Positions 5,802 to 5,866 of a stretch of DNA of 5,866 nt are shown here, in pieces. This DNA comes from Nitrospinota bacterium (GTDB taxonomy: Bacteria > Nitrospirota > Nitrospiria > Nitrospirales > UBA8639), in contig JADFRB010000145.1 of assembly GCA_022561525.1 (NCBI GenBank), positions 1-5,866 on the forward strand, given 5' to 3'. The first letter of the stretch is position 1. Each line of letters begins with the position of its first letter. Position numbers and translations under genes: made by a program. The notes under the pieces are model-generated. The model was not told the DNA's origin and searched no databases. It saw only the letters and a program-made list of their open reading frames with translations.

Positions 5802-5806
5802 ATACT

Positions 5807-5834
5807 TGTTGTTCGTTGCTGGTCGCTAGTCGCT
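5807..5834. repeat. Degenerate 7-bp tandem repeat upstream of folD
   Basis: Four consecutive heptamers on the + strand, TGTTGTT, CGTTGCT, GGTCGCT and AGTCGCT, fit NGTYGYT. They fill most of the short space between the folD start and the A/T-rich hairpin. They may be a decayed simple repeat, a protein-binding array or a chance run; no function is shown. Confidence 0.5.
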
Positions 5835-5836
5835 CG

Positions 5837-5861
5837 AAAAAAAGAGGGTATGAAATATCCC
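5837..5861 (-). terminator. Weak terminator-like hairpin upstream of folD
   Basis: On the - strand, GGG-TAT with one bulged A (5861-5855) pairs with ATA-CCC (5851-5846) around a three-base loop, followed by TC and seven T bases (5843-5837). The stem is short, but the T-tract is good. It could end a gene lying just outside the window on the same strand, leaving little room for a folD promoter before 5803. Confidence 0.3.
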
Positions 5862-5866
5862 CAACT

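Overview
This bacterial window has two parts that meet at a tRNA gene. The right-hand housekeeping genes and protein styles fit a Nitrospirota-like bacterium (for example Nitrospira). That is a low-confidence guess from the overall feel of the proteins; no marker here settles it.

Left part (1-1410, + strand). Two overlapping genes form a mannose-linked sugar module. The first runs in from the window edge. Its visible part is the tail of a family-4-type glycosyltransferase joined in frame, without a stop, to a complete type II phosphomannose isomerase cupin (the C-terminal domain type of ManC). The second, starting inside it on a clear GGAGG, is a GH130 glycosidase/phosphorylase. Together they suggest making and recycling a mannoside. 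This part looks richer in GC at third codon positions than the right part.

Junction (1411-1689). A tRNA-Lys(UUU) gene with an encoded CCA end lies on the - strand, with its own good sigma70-type promoter squeezed between it and the end of purA. The 146 bases between the GH130 stop and the tRNA hold no gene I can support.

Right part (1690-5866, - strand). Transcription runs leftward: folD, a short metF-type reductase and panB are tightly packed as an operon whose three enzymes all make or use 5,10-methylenetetrahydrofolate. After panB come phased A-tracts, a TTGACA-N17-TAACAT promoter, then almost at once a strong intrinsic terminator, and then purA (adenylosuccinate synthetase). The promoter placed directly before a terminator is the most unusual regulatory arrangement here: purA must either be expressed through that hairpin or use another promoter that I do not see. 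A degenerate 7-bp tandem repeat and a weak terminator-like hairpin lie just upstream of folD.

There is no CRISPR array, insertion sequence, transposase, integrase or rRNA in the window. No stretch longer than 300 bases lacks a gene.
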